From positions 4,216,001 to 4,280,000 of the forward strand of contig NC_035794.1 in the NCBI RefSeq assembly GCF_001653235.2: a DNA stretch of 64,000 bases, read 5' to 3'. The notes under the pieces are model-generated. The model did no database searches and had not been told where the DNA came from. It saw nothing but the letters and a program-made list of their open reading frames with translations. How positions within the stretch are numbered: position 1 is the stretch's first letter; each line of letters opens with the position of its first letter. Source of the stretch: Pochonia chlamydosporia 170 (lineage: Eukaryota; Ascomycota; Sordariomycetes; Hypocreales; Clavicipitaceae). Positions 33,732 to 44,929 of the stretch are shown here, piece after piece. The position numbers were made by a program, and so were the translations under genes.

Positions 33732-35678
33732 ATGACTGAATCGCCTGAAAAAGCGCTTTCCAACAGTAGCGATGGGGTCGATCATCTCGAACATGCTTCG
33801 CGCACCCATGGAAACGATGTAGATGACCTCAACACGCTGGGCTACAAGCCCGAGCTACAGCGCAACCGTTCCATGTTTACACTATTATTCCAGTCTCTTG
33901 CCATAGCGGCGGTTAGTCTTCTTCAGCTATGGAACTTGGCTACTTATTGCCAAATTGCTGACCGCTACAGATTCCCTATGGCTTTGGTGCACCGCTCATC
34001 AATGCAGTCTATGGCGGTGGTAAGTCAACTGGCACAATGCAGATAGGGGAATGTGCTCAATACTGACTGTGATCGTATTTGGCTTTCAGGACAATTGGCC
34101 ATGTTCGTTGGGTGGATCATGGTCTGCATATTGGACGAATGCATAGCTCTGTCTCTCGCAGAGCTGGCAGCAAAATACCCTACCTCAGCAGGACCTTACT
34201 ACTGGTCTTTTCAGATTGCTAGCCCTCGATATCGGACCGTTCTGTCATTTATAACGGGTTGGACTTGGCTGGTAGGCAACTGGACCATAACACTATCAGT
34301 CAACTTCGGATTTGCATCCCTTCTTGCCGCGACTATTGCGATTTTCTACCCCGAGTATGAGTGGCAGCCTTGGAAACTCTTGTTGGTCTTCTACGCTCTA
34401 ACCCTTGTAACGTTTTTTATCGTTGCATTTGGAAACAAATTTCTGCCAAGCGTAGACACCTTTTGTGCTGCATTCACAGCTTTGACGATCTTCATCACTC
34501 TCATCTGCCTGTCTGTCAAAGCCGAGGATGGCAGACATTCTGTAGCAGATACACTAGTGAGTTTTCACCTTGCTCGGTATGGCGCAACAACCTTTTAACA
34601 ATCGCTCTTCTCGCATAGGCCCATTATGACACTACACTCTCCGGGTGGGGAGATTTCTCATACTTGATCGGGATTCTGCCACCAGCCTACACGTGAGTAA
34701 CTCTCCCTTCTTGAGCCTTGAAACTCTTGGTCTGGTGCGCCCTGCTGACCTTTCTCAGATTTTCTGCCATTGGCATGATAACGTCCATGGCTGAAGAGTG
34801 CGGTGATGCTACCACCAAGCTTCCCAAGGCATTGTCACTCTGTGTGCCCGTTGGATGCATAGCCGGGTTATTCTTCGTGAGTTTCCTTTACAACCAGCTC
34901 GAAGCTTCTTGGGTGGTGCATTCAATTTAACGGTGCCTAGGTCATCCCAATTTGTGCAACTTTGCCCGATTTGCAGCTTCTCTTGGAGGCGCCCCTCGGC
35001 CAAGTCCTTCCCTACCTCTATCTTCGCGTAATGGGAAGTTCCGGCGGCGCCTTGGCTTTGACCATTCTAATTCTTGCCATCACGCTTCTCTGCTCGATAT
35101 CCATTACTGTGGCTGCTTCGAGAACAACTTGGGCATTCGCTCGGGACGAAGCTATTCCTGGTGCCAAGTTGTGGTCGAAGATTCATGGCCGCCATGGCAC
35201 TCCAATCTGGGCCCTTACACTGACGACAGTGATCCAAATGTTGCTAGGTTTGATCTATCTCGGATCTAGCTCAGCCTTCAACGCCTTTGTCGCTGTTGGG
35301 GTGATTGCACTAGCAGTCTCCTACGGTGTCCCGATCGCTTTGTCAATGCTAACTGCACGAAGCGGCGTGAATACTGCGCCGTGGAACTGCGGCAAAGCGC
35401 TCGGTTGGGTAGTCAATGGTGTTGCGGTCTGTTGGATCGCGCTTGAGCTCGTATTATTCTCGATGCCGCCCGCTATTCCGGTAACCGCCGTGACGATGAA
35501 CTATGCCATCGTCGTCTTTGTAGGGTTCATGGCCATAAGCGCCGTATGGTACTTTGTTCATGCCCGCCATGGTGTGTTCTATACCTTCCATCAGGTGGTC
35601 AACGTTGAGGCTAACTTTGTGTTTGCAGTTTATCAAGGACCTCCCGCTTCGGATGGATTAACCATTGCAACTAGATAG
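33732..35678 (+). CDS. APC-family amino acid/GABA/choline permease
   Basis: Six exons (33732-33911, 33971-34019, 34090-34556, 34619-34692, 34759-34876, 34941-35678) join in phase to 541 residues, a typical length. The N-terminus is hydrophilic. The protein then shows about 12 membrane segments. Family blocks include IPYGFGAPLINAVYGGGQ, AELAAKYPTSAGPYYW and SMAEECGDATTKLPKAL, the last two being strong marks of the fungal GABA/choline/amino-acid (Uga4/Hnm1-type) APC group. It likely sits in the plasma or vacuolar membrane and imports an amine or amino acid. Beside a copper amine oxidase and HODM-like enzyme it could supply an amine precursor, which is inference. All splice sites are GT-AG and no damage is visible. 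Confidence 0.85.
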
Positions 35679-36627
35679 GAGGGTGTGGATTTACGAGTGA
35701 TAAAGAGTAAAGAGTAGCTTTTCAAGCGAACGGACAGTGAGATGGTCTAGTAATATATTTTCAGTTCCATTCAACACGTTGATAAAACATCCTTTCGCAG
35801 TCCACATCATGGGTCGTTGTTCCTCCAGACCCTTAACTTCCAATATATGGTAGCCATTTGTCCTAATCAGCAAAACGTCGAGCCTTGAAATCAAGCCAAC
35901 GCCACTTTTATGATCATATATGCGTCAAGGTTTACATTCATCGACTCGTGCCTTTCAGTAATTCTCCAAAAATTCTTTTCCCCCTTGCTCCCGCTACCGA
36001 GAATATGACTACAACTACTATTCACTACCTGTATTCTAACTCATTAATGCCGTAGCAGCAGCAAGTTAGAGTGAAGAGTGAGAACGAGCTGCAAACAGTA
36101 GCGGACAAGAGCCATACGGCCTGTGATGGGACAAACACAAATGATCAATGCAAACCATTTGTCGGAAACGTCCTCATCGGCCAACAGTCAATTATTCTGG
36201 AAGCGAAAAGGCGAACCGGCAAGTTTTATTTGCCCAGTCAAGTAGTCGAGCCGTGGCCAATGCTGTCGCCAACTCGCGCACGAAGTCTTCTCGTATCTTA
36301 GCGCAGTGGTGTGTTGGTACTGCGGTGGATTATTCTCTTGTTCATCAAATCAATAGCGGGCGAAAGCCAGCGACATGCGTAGACATGCAGGAAGTACCGT
36401 TTAAAGCATCTTAGTTTGCGAAAAATAACAGACAGCTGAGAAGTGATAAAAGATATTTACATTTGATGCCGTAGTTTCAAGATGGGAGATATACCAAACA
36501 CCACCGTTTTTGGCGGTTATCGAGATAAACCGACAAATATAAATAAGCTGTTCCACCTGGTACAGGTACGGTCTCAGCTAAGAGAGATAAAAAAAGTCTG
36601 AGATTGATAGTCGTAACTCTACTAACC
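35679..36627. other. Intergenic gap
   Basis: Between the permease and a small secreted protein candidate. AT-rich, no gene recognised. Confidence 0.5.
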
Positions 36628-37480
36628 ATGCTGGTTACTCAGTTCCTTGCATATCCGCCGCTCCTGGCGTGCCAGGTAAGTCGTCTTGATGACCCTTTCC
36701 ACCTATGGATGTGAGAAGACTAATGTTGTTTTGTTCTTTTACATTAGGCGCTGGCGTCCCCTATAGGAGTGGTAGAAGATGAAGCACCACGGGGCCTTGA
36801 GAAACGGGTGACGTATGTGCGAAAGAATATTGTGTGTGGTCCAGGTCCTTATCGGTGGCCGAATTGCAAAGTTGAGAAGATCCCTGGGTTACCATTAACT
36901 GTCCCTGTGCCGCATCCAAGATTGTGCCAAGTATTTCAATGTCATGAAACCGCTCATTATTGCCTCTGCAACGATGTAGGTCCTATGTTCCACCGATCGC
37001 CTACACCGGCTATCAAATATACATACATATCCACCCAAACGTCTGGTCAAAACAGTCTCGGTGTGATAGCTCTTGGCTAACTGGTACTAGAACCCGGTAG
37101 GCGTAGTAGTCGACGGTAGGCATGCCAGGATTGCGGCAGAAGACTTTGTAAGAGAGTGCTTCAAAGAGAAGAGTATTGGTATCGGCCAGGTGTTTTCGGG
37201 TGGTGGATGGAATCTGATTATTAGAGGAGGCATACGCCGCCAGGTGGTCAAGGTGTACGTACCTTCAACCGTATCATCGGGTGTTCAGCCGACCGCTCTT
37301 GTAAACGGAGCATCTCCGAGCTCTGGGTGCATTGTGCTGCGAGGAGGCAGTTGCGGGCCATGGAATAAAACAGTTGTACATTGCAGTCTGGTGTGGCATA
37401 GTTTAAATACAGCAACTAATCTTGTCTTGCGGTTTCCATTTGCACCAGGTGGTCTACGAACTAGGCGCCTGACCGGGTAA
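36628..37480 (+). CDS. Candidate small secreted cysteine-rich protein
   Basis: Three exons (36628-36675, 36748-36975, 37091-37480) join in phase to about 221 residues. The start encodes a short hydrophobic leader ending near LACQALAS, a plausible signal peptide. A dibasic KR follows at residues 35-36, like a Kex2 site. The mature part has ten cysteines, six of them in exon 2. There is no match I recognise. Small size, secretion signal and cysteine richness fit fungal effector or defence proteins. The third exon is less certain: other donors exist near 37250 and its last 60 residues look less protein-like. It could be a shorter protein or a decayed gene. Confidence 0.4.
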
Positions 37481-37808
37481 AACAAAACAAAACCTACATC
37501 CAGAGAGAGTCGGAGACATCTCGTTTGGTTTGGCTGACATTTTTGCCTCTTTGGGGTTAGCAAAGTTCTGCAAGAGTAAGCAGACCTGATCGGCGGTAGA
37601 CCATGAACTCCGGAACGTCCGCCTGGCCGTTGACTGTATTCCCTTCTTCAACAGCAAGGTTTCCACATCAGTGAACAAAGAATTTGTCTTCACCGATCGC
37701 GGGCCCCAAGTCTGAACCACCTCACCTTTTCCTTCCAAGTGCGCGGACATCGATTTCGCAATAGAGTGCTGCAAAAGGTGGTTGCCAGCGTCTTGGAGTG
37801 GCGAAACG

Positions 37809-38820
37809 ATGGCACGACCAACTATTGATGAGAGACAAGCCCGCAAGAAAATTCAGAATCGTCTGAATCAGAGAGCTCACAGTACGTGTCAATAATTTTC
37901 TGCCGCACGAAATACTCTGGGTCGGGACTAATAGGAGAGTAGGAGATCGTAAGAAGACGAATTTGGGTCGGCCACTGAAGTCTGGTTGCAGTCCTTACCA
38001 GGTGAAGCGCTGGAGACTTGATGAGACAAATATCACATATCTGGAAAGCAAAAGATCAGCATGTAAATTTGTGGCTGGTAATCGCAACGACGACGTCCAT
38101 GCGCATCTACGCGAAACGATCCCTTGTCCCGCTGAACTACACTCTTACGGCCAAAAACTACACTACGATGTGTCGTCGCTCCAAAGGAAATTAGGGAGAG
38201 GAGATGTTTTAAATGCTTTGGCAGACAATATTCTAAATTTGGTGACGTACAACGCATTTCGGGGGCTATTTGCAAACAAAAAGATGCTATCACAACTTGT
38301 TAAGCACGTAATTCCTCATCAAAAAACGGCGGAACAAATTGACATTATGGACCGTTTTCCCGACCCGGCAATTATGCTGCCATCAAAGCCCAATATCCCA
38401 CCTTGTCTGATGCCGACTCGTCTGCAAATGCAGGTGCCGCACGCGACTTGGATTGATCTCATTCCATTCCCCTTAATGAGAGACAACCTCATCATGGGAC
38501 ATGATCAATTTAACCATAGCGAGTTAATCGCAGACGTAATAGGGAACTTGCTGGCCCACGTTGTCTTTGAAGACAACAAGTTTCATCCGAAATCCCAGTT
38601 GTCATTGAAAATAGTCAATCGGGCGAAGTATCGGGAAGACTCTGATGACCGCAGAGGGTTGATATTATGGGGGGAGCCATATCAACCGGGGAGCTGGGAG
38701 GTGACACCAGGCTTCTTGGAGAACTGGGGATGGACCGTCTTAGGATGTACAGAACTCATGGAGGCAACCAACAAATGGAGAGTTCTGAGAGGCGAAGAGC
38801 CCATTTCTAATAATGCATGA
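37809..38820 (+). CDS. bZIP-type transcription factor with DUF3425 domain
   Basis: Two exons (37809-37881 and 37943-38820) join to about 316 residues. The first exon ends in the basic region ERQARKKIQNRLNQRAH; removing the 61-bp intron completes it as NQRAHRDRKK. The leucine zipper is short or weak, as usual in this group. The second half carries the DUF3425 (PF11905) pattern, with IPPCLMPTRLQMQVPHATWID then LIPFPLMRDNLI and a C-terminal GSWEVTPGFLENWGW. Such bZIP/DUF3425 proteins are common nuclear regulators in filamentous ascomycetes and often lie in secondary-metabolite clusters. It lies between blocks A and B, so it may control either. Exon 1 is short and would be missed by a plain open-frame search. 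Confidence 0.8.
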
Positions 38821-41388
38821 TTATTCGAGGCAGAAGCCCAGCAGTCAATCTGGGCGTTATTTGTGGTTCGCGTTGGACATGCCTTGAAATCTTGAAAGAA
38901 TCCCTAGTGCCTCATGAGTCATGACTAGCAGATGTTCTGTGTTGAAGTGCCTCGGGTGAATACAAGGAGATTATCTTGTGGTCAAAGATGGACGACGAGA
39001 CACGAAGCGAAGGAGATGTGACAGGTAACGAAACTCTAGCGCAGCACGGATCATGGAATCTCACTAGTCATACCTAAAAGGCTTTGCACCTGAAATAATC
39101 TCGGCTGAGCAGTTGCACGTACCAGACAACGCCCAGGTTCTCACTGGCTGGTTGGAATTGGCCAGCATATCGTGCGTACTAGAGACCACTAGGCGGCCAC
39201 ATTTTCCATGCAGAGACGCAACCATGTTCCGCCTCATATCACGAAACACTGGTGCAATAATTACATCATGGTCTACGCTCGCAAGTCCGTGTAAGTCGGT
39301 CGTAAATGCAAGTTGATTCCCGAGTCGTTAAGTTGGCAGCGAATTGACAAAGATGATTAGTCTAGGTAGGGACTGTTACTCTTGATGCTACTCCTGCTCG
39401 TGGTGATGCAGCCACGGAGCCGAGCATGATTGAAGTGAGACCCGATCGTGGTCGGCCGAGGAAGAGACTATTTCACGGCTCGCAAAGCATTTGGTGTCTT
39501 ACAAGAAGAGTCGCCTCGGACGCAGGGAAGCCAACCATCGGCCTCGGATCTCTCTCCCATTCGCGGACGATGTCGATCAACCAATTCTCGGCTTATACAT
39601 TTCCCGCTATCACGACATTGGGGCAGATGCTGGGCTTCAGGTCCGTCCTTAGCGCATACTCTTATGCCTGGTAGACCATAGAAGCATCCCGGATTGATGA
39701 CGATAGAGTGCTTTAAGTAGAGCTGGCGATTAATACCGAGGACATTACGGTGACCGCGGAGTTCACGTGTAAGTCTGTTGTGAAAGCCCAGTGAATAAAT
39801 CCAAGGTCCATTTTATTGCACCCTTCCCTCCTTTCCGGCGTTGATCGTTATTCCTCCAATGTTTTGTTCAATGTGACTCATGCCAGACATGTCCATCATT
39901 CGCAAAAGTCCGACTCAGCTGAAGTCAGCACAGCAATGCGCCAGAAAGAACGCCAGCACCCAGTAGGTTTCAGGCATCGCTTGACGTTTGAAACGTGCTG
40001 TTTGGACCCTCATCGCATTTGGAAATGTCTGTAGTCAAGACTGGAACTACGCGAGCTCTGAAATGATGTCTAAAATATAATGCCTCGAGCTGAAGTATAC
40101 GTCTCGGATGGATCAACGGACGATGTCCGAAGATATGCAGAACAGTAATGGTCGCATTTGGCAAGCATAATACAAGTAAACCACCTGTCTAAGCCTACCA
40201 TCGGCTTCCGAGAAGCCGTAGCTCGTAGGGATCAGCAAATCTCTTTTTTGCCATTGGTGGCCGATTCCTGGGTGCGAAGAGGTCGAAACGAAGCAACGTC
40301 ACGGTCATGCGCATCTTACTTCCGACAACAAAGATCGCTACCAATCCCGCGTGTGCTCAATTCCGTGTCTGAATGTGATGCATGGGCCCGAGGAGTTCAA
40401 AAATACAGACGGTTTCACAAACATTCGTGTTGCAGAAGACAATTTGCAAGCGGCAGTGCAGATGTTGCAAAAGGAAGCAGGGTCAAGCTGGTTTTCGTCT
40501 GATATTTGCGCCAAACCATAACTCGCCTTGGAGACAGAGATGCCGCTCGCTTCGGGCATGTACTATCAGATCGTTTAACAAGCCAGAGAAGGACGGAGAA
40601 TGCTGGACATCTGGTGTGATGGCTGCTGCGCCAAGCCGGAGGAAGTTGCCGAAGCGACTTTGCCGGCCGCAGCCGCAAACTGCTCCCATTCGAGCGTTGA
40701 TGGCGAGCAGTGCAGGGAGCTGGCTTTAGCTGGCTTTCTGATACCACCTTCTTGAGTGTGTGTTATCAGATTATGGACTAGGGGCTGTGTGAGACCTCTC
40801 TCGGCCGGCAGATTCATCCCCAGCCCTCCCCCTCCATCTAAAACCAGGTCGACAAGGCATCGGGTGCACACAATCAGATCCTCAAGTGTCCGATTTTAGT
40901 CGACCGGGCGGGTGCTAAATAAGCCACGCCCGCCTGGGGGCTGAAAAAGTTGAGCCGTCTTACATGCAGTTCCCTGGTCTGGTGTAATCGTTCGTACAAG
41001 ACAGCCATTATACGATGCAGAGAAAACCGAATTCCACGCCGTCTATGGAAGCCTATCTCAATGTCCTATCCGAACCCGACCGTATAGAGCAATCATTGAT
41101 ACATTGTCTCCGCACACTTACAACACTCTCCCCAGTGCGCCTCATGCAGCTTACTCGCGATGATGGCGTATATCTATCGTCTCGAACGCCATATCACATG
41201 TGGCTGCTGTCAAGGGCCCCCGAAAAGCTTTATACGCATCCATGGCCCTGTTGCCAAGACCTGTTGTGCTCAGCTTGTGATACCATACGCTACCAAGCTC
41301 CCCTCCAAGAGTCTAACTTTATATTATTCGCCTTCACTTTGTCGTTGTGGCGTATGCAAAAAAAAAAAATTCCGGACCAACCGCGTAA
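38821..41388. other. Long intergenic region, no supported gene
   Basis: 2.5 kb with many short frames and none I can name. Around 40350-40500 a plus-strand frame reads protein-like (MHGPEEFKNTDGF, then AAVQMLQKEAGSSW) but has no visible start or homology and may be a relic. An ATG frame of 137 codons at 41015-41428 overlaps the start of the next regulator in another frame and could be a uORF. Neither is counted as a gene. Confidence 0.45.
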
Positions 41389-43446
41389 ATGCCAAATACA
41401 ACAGAAGACTTACAAACGGCCGTGTTGAGCAGCCCTCAACAGCCACAGGCTGTTCGCGGCAAACAACGGCCAGCATGCGAAGAATGCCGGCGACGCAAGT
41501 TGCGCTGTGATGGCAAGCAGCCTCGGTGCAGTATTTGTGAGCAAGTTGGCATAGAATGCGAAGTAAATACGAATAGGCAGCCCCGAGGTCCGAAGAAAGG
41601 CTACATCAAAGCTCTTCGGAGCAAAGTTGGTAAGATTTGAGTTACTGATAGCTCAGTTTTTCTCCTCCCCAAACTGTGTATTGCAGTTTCTAAACACTGC
41701 TATTATTCCTTCCGCGAAATTTCGTGTCAATACGTCCTTGTACTGACTGAGTTTCTTCAGCAATGCTGGAGAGTCAACTTTCATCTCAAGAGCAGGGTAA
41801 CGAGGCCGTGTTGGCAGAACCCGTGGCACCGCCTGTATCCCTGCCGCCAGAAACAGCCACCAGCCAGGTCACCATGGACTCTGTGGAATCTGTTGCTGGC
41901 CTTTTCTCAATGAGAAGAGACTCAATCTCAGACTCTGACGTCTTCTTCCCAACTCCTCTTGTCGACTTCACCGGATTTCCCGACTTGAGTTTGGTTCCCG
42001 AACCACCCATCACGCCACCGACAACGTGTTCCAGCACTCAGTCTTTCAGTATTCCCGAGCTGACTCAATCTGAGCTGTAGGTCATGCCTCACCCCCATTA
42101 CTAGCCATTTGCTGATAACATTCATGCAGAGACCAGTTGTATTTCGATAGAATACATGCTTCAATTCCCATTCTCCACCAACGACGATACCTGTCGTGGT
42201 CCAAAGCCATGACCAAGACCAAGTCACGCATTGCACTGCAATACTCAATGTGGGCGCTGGCAGCAATGCTGTCGGCCCAGTTCAAACACTTGGCTGAGGG
42301 CTTCTATCAGAACGCAAAGCAGACACTCGACGGAGCGAACTTGACTTACATGGGGCAAGCCGTAACAGTTGACGTTGAGCTTACACAATCCTGGATTCTA
42401 GTCGCCACTTACGAGTCCATGCGAACATGCTACAACGAGGCTTGGGAAAGCGCTGGTCGTGCGTTCCGGCTCGTGCAACTGATGGGATTTCACGAATTGG
42501 ACGGACCTGGTACAACTACTGCAATCGACAACGATGCCGTGTTAACAGAGGAAAAGCGAAAAGCATTCTGGATGGCGTATTTTCTCGACTACTTGTTTTG
42601 CATGAGAAATAATCTCCCGGTTACTATAACTGAGCACGCTGTAAGCCTTTTCTCACCAATTTGATGACCTTCAGATCCCAAGGTGGCTGACACACATCAT
42701 GTAGATTTGTACTCGCCTCCCGGGGCCGGATGCTGACTTTCAGAGTGGTCAGCCTGTTGAGGCAGGATATCTCTCTGAATCAATTGTTGACCGCAACCCT
42801 CGCGTCAAGTCACCATTCAACGAATGCGTCATCTTAGCCGCTATCTGCGGACGCACCTTATTTCATATTCAGCAGTGTAATACACGGTCCGTAAACCGTG
42901 ATTTGGACTTTTCATGGCCTGACTGGCACGGCTGGCTCGACAATGTTCTGGCTTTGAGGCTGCAAATTCTCTCCCAGAATTACCCATCCCCGGCTAGTTC
43001 TTACGACTCAATGCTGTTATTTGTCAATATCATGGCTAATGCATTTATTGTATGCCTCTACCGGAGCATCGGCTCGATGGACTGGCCCAGCACACAGAGT
43101 ACATCAATGCAAATGGAGTATCGACAATGTGCACTATCGTCTGTGGAGAAGGTCATTACCCTTTCACAAGCTCTGACAGACTTCCACTTTTCCAAGGTAG
43201 GGCTATTTTAACTGTGCAATCAATACTTTTGAGTCCCAAGCTGATAATGTGGTATAGGTTCATCCATTAATGCCCATACCGCTGCTCTTGAGTGCCGAGT
43301 ATTTGTATTCCAACCACGCATCCTCCGCAGCCTCCTCCTTGCTACGGAAACTATTCAAAACCTTCCGGCACTTAAAAAATGTCAATAATCCTGAAGAGAG
43401 TTATAATGACTTGCTCAATCTCACATATGTATTCCCCACCATTTAA
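41389..43446 (+). CDS. Zn2Cys6 transcription factor with Fungal_trans domain
   Basis: Five exons (41389-41629, 41761-42076, 42130-42640, 42705-43196, 43258-43446) join in phase to 582 residues. The zinc cluster is complete in exon 1: Cys30, 33, 40, 47, 50 and 57, with the basic linker RRRKLR. GPKKGYIKAL after it is typical of XlnR/sugar-type and cluster regulators. The middle homology region follows (FDRIHASIPILHQRRYL, WALAAMLSAQ, ATYESMRTCYNEAWESAGRAFRLVQLMGFHELD), as in the PF04082 domain. It acts in the nucleus. Its place at the start of block B, ahead of the transporter and flavoenzymes, makes it the likely regulator of that set. It appears intact. Confidence 0.88.
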
Positions 43447-43738
43447 GACATTTGTCAACACTCAGTTTAAGGGGCTACTTGCTTTTCTAATGGGGGATGA
43501 GAGGAGTTTTATGATTTCAGAAGTGGCGTAGAATGGTATAGATCCAGGCTCATATCTAAATGGTGCAATGTTACTAGTCAACAAAACTGTTGTTCAAAAA
43601 TGTCCCAGGCCAGAGTGAAGAGCGATGCCAGTAGACTCGGAGAACTACCCAAAACAGAAGAAGCTTTTCGGCACATTGTGTCACCAACCAATGTTAGAGA
43701 ATAGGCGGTTGTTCTAATTTCTCGTTCATCTTCCTGCG
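43447..43738. other. Spacer between regulator and broken oxygenase
   Basis: Just under 300 bp. No features recognised. Confidence 0.5.
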
Positions 43739-44929
43739 CTAAGCATCCACTCGCTTGCTTCTATGGTCATGTCGCGGTATTCTCTTCTGATCCCTTTGAC
43801 AAATCTCTCTCCTGGCCTTCCCGATGTTCCAATAACTCTCTGCCAAAGGTGCGCGCCAATCAGGAATTCTTAGACGGAGTTTGTCAAAACCCGCGGTATT
43901 GAGCTTCATGTTGCCACCGAAGGAGGAGGCCTTTCTATAACCCTTCCGTATCGGAGGTATTAAGTCCATGACGAGCGCTTCTAGAGTAGCCATTGGTGAA
44001 TTTGTCGATGATATCACCCATGTTGATAACATATGAACTCTCTTTGGGTTGGCCATGCATCTGGTCTTTGTTAGAAAGTACCACACCTCCAGGACCCTGG
44101 TGCCCACCACTTGCAGTAGGATCGCGACGCATCCGAAATCGGTGTGATCCGCAACTGGTAGCCAGAATTAGCATTCCTTTGGGAAGCACATGCATACAGA
44201 GAAACAAAAAGGATCGAGATATGTTCACCTCCGAATTAGTCATCTTCCAGTACTTCTTGCGGACCGTACTGCCGTACCATCATGGATGGATGCATTATCA
44301 GCAAGGATACGCGGGAAGACATCCATCCCCAAGACTTAGGAGGGCCACGAGGCGAAATTATCAGGAAGCTTTTGGCCAAGGCAACCGCTTGCACACAGTG
44401 CTCTATTGTGGGAGCCCGGAATACCGCATCTAGACGAGATTTAGGTCAGGTAATTGACATGTTGAGAAGCTACCAGCATCCAGGTAATCCGAGGGGATCT
44501 TCACGCCAACAATACAGGGCTGCCAAGCTGTTCAAAAGTTGACCATGACGGCAATGTAGCATCAAATGTTTTCTCAGGGTCAGAGGTTCCCGTACCTCTT
44601 TGCATCTGGCAACAAGTCAGCAGGGTGTTTTGGCATCAGTAATCGCCTCCAATTTCCAAGTAGTTTGTCCATTAAAGTTATGAATCGGGACTTCCAGTCG
44701 GTTTTTCGGTGGCAATGTAAAGAAGGGCTTTGTAATGTCGAGCACGGCGTTTTGTGTATCCTGGGTAACTCACAACACCGACGAAGCCATGCGTTCTGCA
44801 TGCGTGGCGAATTTGACGAATGTCCCTGTTTTCCTTCTTCAGTAGAGCCTGCAGACATTCCTGGCTAGTGTCAATTGTCGGAATAGTCTCCGGGACTTTG
44901 GTCGTCCGGTTTTGAGCTGCAAAAGTCAA
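43739..44929 (-). pseudogene. Frameshifted isopenicillin-N-synthase-like 2OG-Fe(II) oxygenase
   Basis: Pieces of one oxygenase lie in order on the minus strand but in different frames. At about 44929-44760 is the N-terminal DIOX_N-like part (VPETIPTIDTS, then IRQIRHACRTHGF). Just after HGFVGV the frame shifts, and LDITKPFFTLPPKNRLEVP continues one frame over. Around 44150-44130 is VADHTDFG, holding the metal HxD. Its neighbour SYVINMGDIIDKFTNGYSRS (about 44040-43980) is in another frame, and the C-terminal piece ending at 43739 shifts again. Stops interrupt every frame. No GT-AG introns repair these breaks, so the gene is non-functional as read. It probably once hydroxylated or desaturated a pathway intermediate of block B. 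Confidence 0.7.

Noticed and set aside
39064..39681. Fragments between the bZIP and third Zn2Cys6 gene that seemed basic and DNA-binding-like
   Set aside because: Short, in conflicting frames, with no zinc cluster or zipper. No relic of a named family could be supported.
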